Shown here: piece by piece, positions 46,341 through 57,924 of the stretch | How the letters are laid out: each line of letters begins with the position of its first letter | Position numbering within the stretch: the stretch's first letter is position 1 | Assembly (NCBI RefSeq): GCF_029784165.1 | Contig: NC_073694.1 | Span: forward strand, 78,193,036 to 78,257,035 | Length of the DNA: 64,000 bases | DNA from: Wyeomyia smithii | Lineage: Eukaryota > Arthropoda > Insecta > Diptera > Culicidae | Reading direction: 5' to 3' | Position numbers and translations under genes: made by a program | Notes under the pieces: model-generated | The model's input: only the letters and a program-made list of their open reading frames with translations | Databases searched by the model: none | What the model was told of the DNA's origin: nothing

Positions 46341-46708
46341 TTAAGGATGAATTATTTTGGTAATATTAATGCTATAATATAGTTTGCATACTAGCCAGCA
46401 CAAATTACGTTGTATAAACCACTGAAATCATTTATTTCATGATGAAAACCTTGAGTGGGACTGACTTGCCGTTATATTCTACACCAAAGAGAAAAGTAAT
46501 CGCAAGTCAGTCACATTGCCATGGTGATGCTATAGTGCATATTGACGTGTTGTTATTCGTTGCGGTGAAAAGCTGTCAACCCTACCCAGTTCGGAAGTAT
46601 ATGTCCAAGAGAACAGTTAAAAAAAATCGGCGTTGGAAAGTCTCATGACGTATGGAACTGTTGAAAGCTCATCCGGTAAGGATTTGGATGAAGAAACTGA
46701 CGCCGGAA
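46341..46708. other. AT-rich spacer, no gene seen
   Basis: Contains GACTGACTTGCCG and its near inverse GCAAGTCAGTC about 35 bases apart (46460 and 46502), a small imperfect inverted pair. Nothing else was recognised. Confidence 0.35.
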
Positions 46709-46797
46709 CTTATTTATTTATTTATTTATTTATTTCGTCAATCATATATGTAGACTGGTTACAATAATTTCTAAACTATACACGAACATAAAACAAA

Positions 46798-47684
46798 TTA
46801 ATTTTGTGTCCTCAGCCTCAAGGACTTGAAATACTGTTTCAGTTTATACCGGGACATCGTAAAGTCAATGGCTTCGCAGTGTTGATTATAAGAATTCATC
46901 ATACTATTTATAGGTCCATTTTTTGCGTATTCCGTACGATGATGGTTAAGAGCAAATAAACTACGGTGTCGAAGATGTCGAATGGGTACATAAAAGTTTA
47001 ATTTAGAAAGTAGTACTGCTGAGTCAACGTTCTGCGAAACGATATCGTTCACAAATGAAGCCATCGCGTACTCTCGCCGTTCTTTTAATGTTTGAATGTC
47101 AATCAACATGCAGCGTGCTTCATATGACGGAAGACGATGTGCGGTCCAACCTAGCTTACGAAGAGCATATAGTAGAAATTGCTTTTGTACTGATTCTATT
47201 CCTTCTTCATGTACGCCAGGACGAGGAGACCACACAATGCTACAGTATTCCAGTATTGACCTCACATAGGCAATATACAAAGTTTTGATAGTGTACGGGT
47301 CTTGAAAATTGTAGCAGAAGCGTTTGATAAACCCTAACATGTTGTTTGCCTTGTGTATGATAGTGTTATAGTGGTCGATGAAATTAAGTTTAGAATCTAA
47401 GATTATTCCTAAATCCCTAACTTTATCACATTTCTTCACATTCTGATCCCCTAATGCAATTACAATTTTGGGCGTTGTTAATTTTCTGCTAAAGGATATT
47501 ACATTGCATTTTTTATATTTACTTCAAGTAGGCTTTCCTTACACCAGATGTAAAATGTGTGGATTTCATTCTGAAATACATTGATGTCTTCTTGATTTTT
47601 TATTCCCAAAAACAGCTTGATGTCGTCGGCATATATTAGAACTTTAATGTTTTTGAGGATGAAGGAAATGTCGTTTACGTACAA
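46798..47684 (-). pseudogene. Decayed LINE copy 1, YADD box and C-terminal region
   Basis: The frame 47499-47684 carries MYVNDISFIL and LIYADDIKLFLGI, the catalytic YADD box. The frame 46798-47439 (213 codons) continues with the thumb and C-terminal region: KVRDLGIILDSKLNF, CYNFQDPYTIKTLYIAYVRS, ILEYCSIVWSPRPG, LPSYEARCMLIDIQTLKERR. A frameshift near 47450-47500 separates them. No RNase H domain follows. Confidence 0.75.
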
Positions 47685-47822
47685 ATAAAAAGAAGTGGTC
47701 CTAAGTGGGAGCCTTGGGGAACACCTGAAGTAACTTGAATGGGATTTGACTTTTTTCCATTAAATTTTGTTATTTGTTGCCTGTTTGTTAAATATGATTC
47801 AAGCCACTTCAGGAGACCAGAC

Positions 47823-48632
47823 TCAATTCCAATTTTTTGCAGTTAAAAGTAGCATTGGTATGTCAATACGATCAAATGCTTTGCTAAAGTCTGTATAAAG
47901 AGCTTCAACATGGTACCCATTATCCATTGCATTCAATGAGTAATCTACGAATTCAAGTAAATTTGTGGATGTAGAGCGGCCTTTGAAGAAACCGTGTTGT
48001 TTGTCAGTTATTCGATTTTTGACTTGAGCAAATATCTTTTCATTGACAATTGCCTCAAAGAGTTTAGGAATGCAAGAGATAATAGCGATTCCACGATAAT
48101 TACGTATGTCAGATTTACGCCCAGATTTGAAAATAGGCACTAAAAATGAGCTTTTCCATATATTTGGGAAGACTCCAGTTTCCAACGACATATTGAACAG
48201 CCAGAACAAAAGAGATTTAAGTTCCTTCGAAAGATTTTTCATGAGTGCTGGAGGTATTCCGTCAGGTCCAGGTCCTTTGGAAGGGTCTAAATTTCTCAGA
48301 CCCTGCAAAACATCCTGTACCTGAAGTTGGTTGACACCAACGTTTCTCGGATATTCTGGATAAAATGCAAAATAATCGCGGTCGCGATTTTCTTCGGAAA
48401 ATGTGGTATAGATTTCCTGGAAAAATTTTGCAAAGAGATTGCAATTTTTCTCCGAGTTATCACCAACATTTTCATCGAGTTGCATTATTGATGGAAAATT
48501 GTCTGATTTTAGTTTTGTTTTGACGTAATTGAAGAAGTTCTTTGGACAAGACTTAATTTCTAGTTCAGTTTTTGCATTGAATTCTTCAAATGCATCACTG
48601 ATTGCAAAGTTCAGTTGATCACATATTTCCAA
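47823..48632 (-). pseudogene. Decayed LINE copy 1, reverse transcriptase core
   Basis: An open frame of 269 codons: KSCPKNFFNYVKTKLKSDNF in the linker, then LRNLDPSKGPGPDGIPPAL, WKSSFLVPIFKSG, IRNYRGIAIISCIPKLFE, QHGFFKGRSTSTNLLEF and ALYTDFSKAFDRIDIP (catalytic motif A). It ends shortly after, where a frameshift leads on to the YADD region. This is the best preserved part of the family. Confidence 0.8.
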
Positions 48633-48654
48633 GTAAATTGCTAGATTTTCACTG

Positions 48655-49500
48655 CTATTGTGTTTTTTGAAAATTTTGTGGGCTTTTTGTTTGCGGTTTT
48701 TTAAATTTTTTGTTTGTTAAACCAGACGGGATGTTTAGTGTTAGCGTGGCGTCGTTTTTTTTTTTCAATGGAATCTCTTGAGAGATGATGTTGTATAGAA
48801 TTTTGTAAAAGACGCTAACAGATGATTCGACATTTCCTTCATCTCTAAAAATTTGTTTCCAATTGACACAGTTTAATTTGTTTTTAATATTTGCATAGTT
48901 CGCGAGTTTGAAATCAAGGACTTCTTCATACTCACAGTCGTTGGGTCTTTGATATTCATGTAAAATTAAAGAATATTCAATTGCTGTGTGAAACTTTTCG
49001 TTTTTCCACAGTGGGTTAACTGATTCGGTCACAATTTTAACGTTTTCTTACATGGTTAATCTGGTTCAAACCTAGTTTAGCAATTTCGTCAAACATGAAG
49101 TGCAAAGTGATGTTATCTCCAACGACTGGGAGTAGGATGCTTTCGTTTTCAGGGTCCAAGATGAAGTCAGCGGTGTTTTGATTGAAGTCCCCATTGATGT
49201 GAACTTTCGCTTCTGGAGGTAGTTCAGATAAAATTTTTTCTGCGCAATTAAAAACTTTTCATACGTAATTTTATTAGCGTTATGTGGAGAAAAGTACACA
49301 GAGGCGAATACGTGTGTTTCACCTGCTATGTGCGATTTTATCCAAATGTGCTCGAATTCATTGAATTTAGGTGCAGCAACAGTTTCTGAATTAAAATTTA
49401 CAGAGACCGCTATGAGGACTCCTCCGCCTGACTTATTTTCGGATTCTTGAAGATTCCTGTCATTCCTGAATACATTAAACATATTTCCAAAAATTTATTC
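48655..49500 (-). pseudogene. Decayed LINE copy 1, endonuclease and linker
   Basis: The frame 49072-49482 contains VFRNDRNLQESENKSGGGV, FEHIWIKSHIAGETHVFAS and VYFSPHNANKITYEKF. After a frameshift the GTSIKTPLTSSWTLK region corresponds to GDFNQ-TADFILDP of the endonuclease core. The frame 48655-49032 (NPLWKNEKFHTAIEYSLIL, CVNWKQIFRDEGNVESSVSV) is the linker to the reverse transcriptase. Confidence 0.65.
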
Positions 49501-49559
49501 ACTTTTGACACTTTCATCCCAGTTTGTTTCAGTCGCCAATATGACTAAAAAGCATGAGC

Positions 49560-50370
49560 CTAAAAGATTGTTGTAAATTTGTTTCATTTAGGCTGGGCCT
49601 TTCATGCGATTGAAATTTTGACAATAAACCAAAATTTCAGTCGCATTTTGTGTTGGTGAAGAAATTTTTGGGGATATGGTGGTTGACGATGTTAGAGGGT
49701 TGGTGAGTGTTACCTGTAAGTCTTCTTCTTTCTCATCGAAAGGGGTCGTTATTTCCGAAAACTCGGTTTGTAAAATTTGTCGGTGCTTTCTCTTAGTTGT
49801 TGTAGGCGGTGTGTTCGTTCACTGGATAACGATGTCCGATGAGACTGCAGGTCTGCTAAAGCGTCATCGCGTGATATTCCAAGTTCTTCATGTACGTCCA
49901 GGAAAATTTCACGTAGCAGGTTTAAGTCAGTTGGTAGTCCTTCAGCTGCCAGCATCACCGATGCACTAATTTTGGTGATTCCTCGAATGCATACCGTTAT
50001 TGGCTGATCATGCAGGAAAGCAAGGCAAGTTCGTACCGTATCCATAATTTTGTGATCACGCAGCCGTGCTTTCAGATAGCGTTTGTCACCAGCAGCGGAT
50101 TGCTCCGTTAGTCTGACAATCGGTGGACGCATAGGATCTAGCAGCGGAGCAGTATTTTCCGGTTCTGACTGTAAAGTAATGCTCCGTGTTGTACCTTTTT
50201 CAGATCGATACGGGTTGATAGTTTCTTCTTTCCTGAAGTTGATGAGTTTTGGAGCAGAAAGTGCAGCTATCGGATGGTCGGTCGATGAGGGTGGCCCAGC
50301 GAATTGAACTTTTGCTGTGGCTAGTAATTCTTTGTCTGATGCGTTGATGCGTTGATAGTTTTGCGTACCG
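49560..50370 (-). pseudogene. Possible ORF1 of decayed LINE copy 1
   Basis: A minus-strand frame open from about 50360 through 49749. It reads QFAGPPSSTDHPIAALSAP, then RSEKGTTRSITLQSEPEN, MRPPIVRLTEQSAAGDKRY, RTCLAFLHDQPITVCIRG, LLREIFLDVHEELGISRDD and a Ser/Arg-rich end. No zinc knuckle or known domain was seen. Its position just 5' of the endonuclease region, on the same strand, suggests the ORF1 of the element. It could equally be an unrelated gene fragment. Confidence 0.45.
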
Positions 50371-50780
50371 CTGTGCTGGTTGTTTTGTTTACTGGTATGA
50401 GTGATGCAACTACAGTTAGTTCATCTGACAACAAATGTCAAGATGATCAAAATCCGTTTGAGGCTCGAGCATTACCTTCGCAGATATCTTTGAACGATTC
50501 GCTGGATTCTGATGAATGTTTTTCCGATACTGAAGATTATTCTTATAGATCCACGAAGAAGCGAATCAAGAAAAAAATCCAAAAAGAGGACTCTTCAATG
50601 AAGAGTATGACTAGAGTGCGTGAACTAGATTGGGGAGGATGACAGGATTCAGATCCACGATCGATTCTGGAACATAGACGCTTTTGGTCAAGCCGCGTTT
50701 TTCCGAGAAACAGTAAAGTTAGCTCCATTCACTCGGCGTGTCGAAGATCAATTCATTTTGAAGGAACCTGAGAAGCGGAA
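50352..50780 (+). other. Unrecognised open frame, possible gene fragment
   Basis: The first 96 codons (50352-50642) are acidic then basic: DNKCQDDQNPFEARALPSQI, SLDSDECFSDTEDYSYRSTK and KKRIKKKIQKED. After the stop a second + frame continues with NIDAFGQAAFFRETVKLAPF and EDQFILKEPEKRKKHP, up to the MITE at 50788. The second piece looks like real protein and would join the first by a frameshift or an intron. I do not recognise the family. It overlaps the start of the putative minus-strand ORF1, so only one of the two may be real here. Confidence 0.35.
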
Positions 50781-50787
50781 AAAGCAC

Positions 50788-51218
50788 CCCGATCAGAAGA
50801 GCATAACTAAAAAATTACAAAATTCTATCAACGGGAGATACAAATAACATATTTTGATACGATTCAGTATTTTCCTATTTACTTTGGATAACAAAGTTGA
50901 ATCTGAATGAGTTATAATAACAAATCATGAAATGGAGTTGTTCTGGAACAAATCCAACAATTTTTTCGTCTCTAGCAAAACCTGTTGTTAATAATAATGG
51001 TTGTTATTGTACTGTTCTATGTGCTATCTCATTTTGTTAGAAAGCTGATACGTTAGTAACAAAGTTTGATATGGGTTGGATATTAGTAGATTATTTTTTG
51101 TTATGATATCTGTTATTTTAACACCTAACGGGATCAAAATTATAACACAACCTGAAAGGTTTTTCACATAACAAACTAACAGCCTCTGTAACATTTTTGT
51201 TTTGTCTTTCTGATCGGG
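50788..51218. mobile_element. MITE family CCCGATC, copy 1
   Basis: Starts CCCGATCAGAAG and ends with the inverse TTCTGATCGGG. AC precedes and follows, consistent with a two-base duplication. Inside are the family landmarks AGCATAACTAAAAAATTAC, GTTGTTCTGGAACAA, GGTTGTTATTGTACTGTTCTAT and CACCTAACGGGATCAA. Non-coding. It lies directly after an open frame of unknown identity. Confidence 0.8.
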
Positions 51219-51438
51219 ACAGGTTCCACTTAATGGTCAATAAAATCGAATCTTTGGTATCATATCTATGGTATCATATCAAACATCTCTTCTCCACTTC
51301 CCATCTATTTCATTGTTTTACGCATGTTTTTTTGTCAGTAGGACTGCCTTCGTTTATTTTTCCTCTGGGACTGACCTGCTGTTACTTTTCATAATGGGAC
51401 AATCTGACTTGGTATCGATTTCCACTTTTGTTGAACAA

Positions 51439-51853
51439 CCCGATCAGAAGAGCATAACTAAAAAATTACAAAATTCTATCAACACAAGATACAATCAACA
51501 AACTTTGATACGATTTTGTTTTTTCCGATATGCTTTCGATAACGAAATTGAATCTGAATGAGTTATGATAACAAATTCTGGAATGAAGTTGTTCTGAAAC
51601 AAGTCTAACAGATATTTCATCTCGATCAAAACCTGTTATTTCTAACAATGGTTGTTACAATACTGTTCTATATGCCATCTTATTTTGTTAGAAAGCTGAA
51701 ACGTTAGTAACAAAGCTTGATATGGGTTTGATACTAGTGGAATCATTTTTGTTTTACACCTAACGGGATCAAATTTAAAACACAACCTGAAAGGTTTTTA
51801 TCATAGCACACTAGCAGCTTCTGTTAAAGTTTTGTTTTTCCCTTCGGATCGGG
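51439..51853. mobile_element. MITE family CCCGATC, copy 2
   Basis: Same landmarks and orientation as copy 1, 220 bases away. Ends CCCGATCAGAAG and CTTCGGATCGGG, flanked by AA on both sides. Slightly shorter because the ATTTCTGTTATTTTAACACC region is shortened. Confidence 0.8.
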
Positions 51854-51914
51854 AAACCACTATTTTTTATCGACAAATCTGAAAATACACTCGAAGATAT
51901 GCTTAAATCCCATA

Positions 51915-52140
51915 CTTGAGCTTGAGCTTGAATGATCACCACCGGTTGTCACTTCGTTACTGGCCAGGATCGATTGGAGTTGTAAATCGAATTTAGTGAT
52001 TACTGCTTGGGATTTAGCTTTTCGATGTGCATCTCCAATAATCCCTGCATGCTGATCAGTACCGACGCCTGCCGGTCCAGAACGTAGATCAAAGGAAGGA
52101 AGGGAAGGGGTGTTAGTTCGATACTTGTTGTTACTAGAGG
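51915..52140 (-). pseudogene. LINE 3'-end fragment with hexamer tail
   Basis: On the - strand this ends in a short AAGCTC tandem tail (51918-51935) preceded by sequence similar to the 3' end at 17681-17960. The shared strings are GTCGAACTAACA/ATCGAACTAACA, a run of CCTTCC near it, and GATCATTCAAGCTC in the place of TCAATGCTCATGCTC. Probably the 3' end of the same, unidentified LINE family. Confidence 0.4.
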
Positions 52141-54186
52141 CCGGATGTTTATGGGCACTCGTCCACTAAGATATTTTTCGCGAACCTATCTTTTATTTTT
52201 CTAAGACGTTTAATTTCATTGATTAAGGATTTTAGGAGTACGACGGGAATAACGAGTTTTGTACTAATAGAGGAACTGACCGACTCTTCCGATTTTGAGC
52301 CCGACATGCACGCACCTCCCCGAGGTAAGTGGTGCGATCTTCGATATATGAACTCACGAAAGCGCGCCAGGTGCATGTGCATGTTTAAAACCTTATCATA
52401 TTTGCAGTGACGGGATACAAGCGAATCGTGGAGGTTAAGTGATTTCGGTTACCTTACGTATCGTACGACTCTACGCGTTTCTGCTCATGAACACCTTAAT
52501 TTACCCATTCACGAATCAATGAGTAGCTTTATTTCGTAAAACGTTAAACTTTATTCGGAAACTGTAAGCCGACCGCAATTTTAGAGGATATAATATCTAC
52601 AACGCGTTTTTTCTCTTGTAATATAATTTTTCGAGAGTTGGTGCTAGATAGAAAACAACTCGGAAGGAATCTCTAAGACCTCCCGAACATCTCACTGTTA
52701 CACCGTGCGATCATTGAAAGGTAAAGCCGTCGTACTCGAAGAGCAATACTGTGCACAACCACGAGAGTGCGCGCGAAATCCCCGACAGACCGCCTATTGC
52801 GAAAACAAGCTCGACGCGTTCGCTACTGTAATGAATAAGCTATGTTCCTCATCTAATCTGTAAAATGGCAAAGTTGCATGAATTCGAAGCCTGTGAAACT
52901 TGTACAAATGGAACATATGCTAGTTCCAAATTTAATCACAAAACGCCTAACTAATCACGATAAAGATAATGTCACTTCGCCATACACGATTTCAGCGCAA
53001 CTGAATAACGTTTTTGTATAGCAATATTTGTCAAAAGCTAGGGGATTTGTTAGAAAAGAATTGAAATGAATAAATTAACGGCATGCCAAATATTACCGAT
53101 GCCGGAAGTTTTGGTGATGTCATTTTTAAGTATCACATATCATACGCAGAGAAATGGCAAGTCAGTTTGAGCTAACTTTGTGACACGGTTAGTTTCATTT
53201 GCTTTCTGTTTTTAAATCGAGCGATCGAATTCGTATGATCTCTGTTTCTACACCAATATTAAAAGATGTGAAAACATTTTAAAATTAACAAACCGATGTA
53301 ATTTGTCAATGGGCTTCTTTCGTATAATGCCCGAGTATCCGCCAGTAGACGGCGCTCCAAGCGTCCGTTTCTTTGGCGCTTTTAGCTTCGATTCTTTGAT
53401 CTTTATGTTAGGTGCGTGCCACATGCTGACAGTAAAAAATTCGATATTTTTCCTTAACCACTAAGTATGAGCATGAGCAAAACCACATTATTTAAAAAAA
53501 CGACGTGAAAAAAAAAGAAAAAAAACCGCGGTATTTGAAAACCCGTTGTAAAAACCGTGTAAAAAAGATCTTACTGTACAAACAAAGTTTATTTAAAAAA
53601 AGCCAAACCATTCAAAATCCGAATATATAGTAGAACTCGTGTCAAGTCCACTTATGAATTTCAACATGATCAAATGAAAAAATGTGAATATTTAACAGTT
53701 GTTCAAAAGCTAGAGAAATCATGAATTGTAATAATATAGGAAGCGAATATATATATTTCTTTAACTCACGCTAATAAATGTTTGACTATATACTTAAACT
53801 TTCTCTATACAAGCGAAACGGCGTATTCTACTAACAGATTTCATTTTGTTCGTATGCATCTCCCCATCTATTTCATGGGCAGCTTTTTTTGGTTAGTTTG
53901 TCTACCCGCCAGCGACCGGCGGTGGCGCTGCGAGCGTGAAAAATTAAACTTCACGGTTGGTGTTTTTTATGTCTGGTTCAGCTGATCTCAAAACTAACAA
54001 ATAGCTTTAAAAATGTAACGGTACTTATCCTGCTAAAAGCGATCGGATGATCTCCTTCTTCAGAGTTCATTCAGAGTTAACAGGAGAAACCAAACTTTGC
54101 CATTTCACCAATTACACTATTTTATTTCATGGGAGAAAGCAGCACGCGCACAGCACTAAGTTTGCTTTGTTATCAGCTCCACTAAC
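52141..54186. other. Unassigned sequence, no gene seen
   Basis: Two short overlapping frames at 52149-52410 (both strands) were not recognised. GAGCATGAGC at 53468 echoes the hexamer tail family. About 53500-53575 has broken copies of the CCGCGTAAA-type repeat. The right edge is the target site of the hAT element. Confidence 0.35.
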
Positions 54187-54410
54187 CCTATATGCAGAGC
54201 CGGATTTACGATTGTGGGGGCCCGGGGCCCAGTTTACAGTGGGGGCCCCAGAATAAAACAAACCCGTTTTTTTATCGTACGAGTTAAAAACACTTATTTC
54301 TCATTGAAAAGATACCAAAAATTTGCTAGAAATTTTTCTTACGAGTTTTTTTTTGCAGAGAACTTATTGATTGAATAATCAACATTCAGCTCCTTCAGAA
54401 TATTGTACTC

Positions 54411-54666
54411 TCAACTTAACAATGCTAAGTTTGACAGCCTTTCACTCTTCATAGTCGTACGCAACCTATTTTCAATCAGTTTCATCTTCGATAAAGACCT
54501 TTCTCCAGTTGCGTTCGAGATCATTAGGCTCAAATAAATAAATGTATGCAACTGCTCGAAATCCGGAATTTTTTTCTTGATATCTGAAAAATAAAAACCT
54601 ACCGCAATTCGAATAAATGCAATCCGCAAGCAAAAATTTGCACACAATTTGAGAAAGACTGCGCAA
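54411..54666 (-). pseudogene. hAT transposase, C-terminal dimerisation region
   Basis: The minus-strand frame gives FEQLHTFIYLSLMISNATGE, then RSLSKMKLIENRLRTTMKSE and RLSNLALLSI-type ending. The S-N-A-T-G-E-R-S-(F/L)-S-K-(M/L)-K-L-I-N-R-L-R-T-M-RLSNLALL pattern is the conserved hAT C-terminal dimerisation region, close to the ZMYM/52 kDa-repressor-like hAT group. The RNase H-like catalytic core and zinc fingers are absent, so the copy cannot mobilise itself. Confidence 0.75.
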
Positions 54667-54713
54667 ATATAAGGCTACGCTGACAATAATCTACAGAACC
54701 TAGGAAAAAACTA

Positions 54714-56320
54714 GGGGTAAGCGGGGTAAGACCGCCCTTAAGCAATTCGGTTTATAGAAAAAAAAGTTGCGGCTGCAATTTCATTTTTTCTTCGCTAAGA
54801 GGTTCTTCTATTCAATACCCGCATTTAAAAAATAAGAACTGAAATATTTTTGTTTATTTTCCAGTTTTTTTTTTCAATTTTTAAAAATTCATTGAAAATG
54901 TGCAGATCTTTTTCATGCGGGGTAAGCCCGCCCACCAGCGGGGTAAGATCGCCCACCATTTTTTGAGGATAAACAATATTTTTAGGGCCGAAACGGTTGA
55001 TTTTATCGGTATAGTGTCTCTGACAATGTTGTGGATGGTATTTTTCTTTCTTTTTAAATAAAATATACACTGTGAAAAATCTGAAAAAAAAAAATTTCTA
55101 AGTTTCAACTTATTTTGTTTTCTGATTATTCAAGTTCAGATCAATGTTTAGGTAACTTTTTTGGTTTTCAAAATAAATAGATTTTTCAGAATTGGGGGTT
55201 TTCAAGATATTGAATTCATAATATACCTATCTTTAAGCTAAAAATTAAAACTCATTAAACCTGTCTGTATGATTCTTTTTAAGACTTATTATGTATAGAA
55301 AAATACTAATAATTATTCTTTCGTTTATTTATATTTTCAATTTTCTATGTTTTTTTTTTTTTTGAAGAACAAAATTATCAACGACTCTATACACCAAACA
55401 AACCGTCCAAAAAAAAATTCTTCACAAAAATTTAGCTATTAATATTTCTATTACTCCATGATCCAACAACCATAAAATTTTAGCTTACCTTTTGTAGATT
55501 TTACAGGCAAAAACATATTTTTTCAAATATATTTGAAAAAAAAAAATATATTTTTAATTCTATTTTTATATCTTTTCTTTAAATTTTTTTATAGTGTGTA
55601 TTTTTTTCGGAAGTAAAAAACTACTATTTTCAATTCTGCCGGAGACGTCATATCAATCAAACAAACCGTCATGGCTCTAAAATTATTTTGGTTCATTAAC
55701 ACCATTTTCACACAGGTTTACTTTTTTTAAAAATAAGTCTTGTTAAAATATATTACTAGAAAAGCTTTAACCAAATCGAAAATGGTCGATTAACATCGAT
55801 GTCTTATGTGGCTTGAAGTTGCTCTACTGATCCTGTAAATATTCCCTTTGTAGTGTCGAGGCATTTGGGTCTTGAAGTAAAACAACAAGCAGTTGGATAC
55901 GTGGCGGTTTCACCCCTTGTATAGTGGGCGACTTTACCCCCAGTGGAACATTTTCATATTTGACCGAAAAAGTAGTCAAAATTACAAGATTACTCACGGC
56001 CTTCGATATTCCCGAAAGAAGATAGATTCAGGCAAGCGATTAAACGTATATTCACGAACAAAACAATAGATTTTTAGACTGAAAAACCTTAAGTCCCGTT
56101 GCCGCAAAACAATAGCGCATTGACTGGTTGCCAGCTGAAAGGTTGTTTTTGATTATTTCTGCGACCGTTCGCGCACTATCATGACAGAAAAACGTGCAAA
56201 ATGTTATGTAATTATACTGTGATAGACACGTTAATGAAATTTTTCAATTATTTTATAACTTGGTAGTAAAACTACAGTGGGCGGTCTTACCCCGCAGGGC
56301 GGTCTTACCCTGTTTACCCC
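54714..56320. mobile_element. TA-flanked TIR element nested in the hAT element
   Basis: The left end GGGGTAAGCGGGGTAAGACC and the reverse complement of the right end GGGGTAAACAGGGTAAGACC differ at two of 20 positions, and GCCCT continues the match. TA lies on both sides (54712-54713 and 56321-56322). The motif GCGGGGTAAG(A/C)CCGCCC recurs inside the ends (54727-, 54918-, 54938-, and inverted at 56278-). Non-coding, very AT-rich interior. Removing it brings the two hAT parts together. Confidence 0.75.
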
Positions 56321-56786
56321 TACACACTTCTGCAGGTCAATAAAATCTGCACACGGACTCTGAAAATCTGCATTTTGCAACGCAAATCTAGTATCCCTGA
56401 TTCGGATAGGTAAACTTATTTTCGGAATCAACAGCAGTGTATTAAAAAAACTTGTGGATTATCTTCTTTCCTGCTTGATTTCCCATGCGCGCTGGTTCGA
56501 TTCAAATGGTGTGTTAATGTGTGTCATTCCAAGAGAATCGAAGGTGAAATCTTATGGATGTGGTTGTGATATTGGCGCTCGCGAAAAAATAACACTGAAG
56601 GAAAGTTTCAGATTGAAATGGTCTGTTCAAATTTTCTTACTGTAAATTGAACTTTTGATTGAATCTCATTTTTGATAGAGAAAAGAACTTTTTCTCGTTT
56701 TGTGGAGGCCCCAAAAATGTGGGGGCCCGGGGCCCGGGCCCCCTGGGCCCCCTGGGCCCCCCCTTAAATCCGGCTCTGCCTATATG

Positions 56787-57798
56787 ATTTACCATATGCT
56801 TAAATCCCATACTAACTCAAAATTGACAAAATTACAGATGTGACTGACTTGCGGTTACCGGCAGTATCGATACTGTAAGGCAAATGCAAGAGCGAAGATT
56901 CTCTCATTCTGATAAAACGAATTATTTTAACGATTTACCTTTTGAGTTCAGTAAAATAAAACGTGGTTTAAATTTTTTTTAAATATAATCACCAGAAGTT
57001 GGACACTGAGCCAGATGTAAATCTACTTGTTAAAATAGGTAACTGTACTTGAGCAATCAACCGGAGGCAACGAGACTATGCTATATTTTATTTAAAAAAT
57101 TGGCAAATGTTAAGCGCCATGGGAATCGGAGTGTTGTTTCAAGAAGAATAATAACTATTTCCCTAAAAGTACTATCTTTCCCCAGGGAACCGCTATGCTT
57201 TCTTTGAACAAAACAACAAACAATGTAGTATCAGCTGCATATAGCACTAATATATTTACAATGCTTCTCTTAATAACATCGTTGGCATTCTGGACTTACG
57301 TATTTTTGTAAGTTGTTTTCCTAAAATCTGACATCAAAATGCGTTTGAAATAAGTTGAACGGTGCGAACATGCCTGGATGAGATCTATTTACCACCTCGG
57401 AAGCTCGAATATCCCTGTTTTATCGATACAACGAAGGTATAACTAAAAATGTGCTCTTTATGGCTTGATGGTTTAGTATTAAGCGAAGACTGTTCTTACT
57501 ATGCAAAGGTTTGACAAGGTTCATTTTATATATACTAAGGGTGCCTAACTGCTGTTCGGAAAGGATCACGTTTGTATCCTCAGTGTGTCTCAGTGCTAAT
57601 AGCACAGGAATGTTATAAACACATCTAAACTACATATCAACTAATTGATAAATTTTTCTAGCACAAATATTGTTCGATGCATTTCTTCTAAATCTTTAAA
57701 TAATTGTTAGGTAATTCTAAATAGGAATCATTCAACGATGCTTCAACGGAAGCATCTAACCACGTAGCGCGTGGAATCACGTTGCGAGTAGTACCATT
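56787..57798. other. Intergenic sequence downstream of the UNC93-like gene
   Basis: No recognised coding frame. On the - strand it contains the 3' untranslated region of the UNC93-like gene immediately after its stop at 57799. ACCGGCAGTATCG at 56856 resembles strings at 15754 and 16090. Confidence 0.4.
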
Positions 57799-57924
57799 TC
57801 ACAGATGGGTGACGACTATGTCTTCTTCAAGCTCGTCCTTCTCATCATCCTCTTCGATTTCTTTTCGATCGGATTCGGTCTGCTGCTGCTTGGGTGTTTC
57901 GTCAAGCTTCTTCAGTCGACGTTC
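57799..57924 (-). CDS. UNC93-like terminal exon (cytoplasmic acidic tail)
   Basis: Encodes 41 residues, ERRLKKLDETPKQQQTESDR then KEIEEDDEKDELEEDIVVTHL, and the TGA stop. It is phase 0 after the QAAK donor at 60373. It is separated from the rest of the gene by a 2.4 kb intron that has taken up a 430-base MITE (58058-58487) and a 961-base TIR element (59011-59971). Confidence 0.9.
   Translation of the reverse strand, partial: ERRLKKLDETPKQQQTESDRKEIEEDDEKDELEEDIVVTHL

Larger units (their letters stand above)
46709..50370 (-). mobile_element. Decayed LINE family, longest copy (copy 1)
   Basis: A minus-strand element with a TTTA tandem tail at 46711-46736, a reverse transcriptase region, an endonuclease region and an upstream open region that may be ORF1. 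It is dead through many frameshifts but keeps the catalytic boxes. The reverse transcriptase style (RNYRGIAIISCIPKLFE, TDFSKAFDRIDIP, YADDIKLF) places it in the broad CR1/Jockey group; I cannot name the clade. A second, more broken copy lies at 27924-29280, 31131-32600 and 35960-36560. Confidence 0.75.
54195..56778 (-). mobile_element. hAT element remnant with 8-base target duplication
   Basis: CCTATATG is exactly duplicated at 54187-54194 and 56779-56786. The ends start CAGAGCCGGATTTA and finish TAAATCCGGCTCTG, followed inwards by G/C-rich GGGGGCCCGGGGCC runs. An 8-base duplication and CAG-type ends are the signature of hAT transposons. Only the C-terminal end of a transposase is left, on the - strand, and 1.6 kb of the interior is a separate TIR element (54714-56320). 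Confidence 0.85.

Noticed and set aside
51466..51648. 60-codon frame repeated at 58084-58266 as a conserved small protein
   Set aside because: The similarity is due to both being inside copies of the same non-coding MITE.
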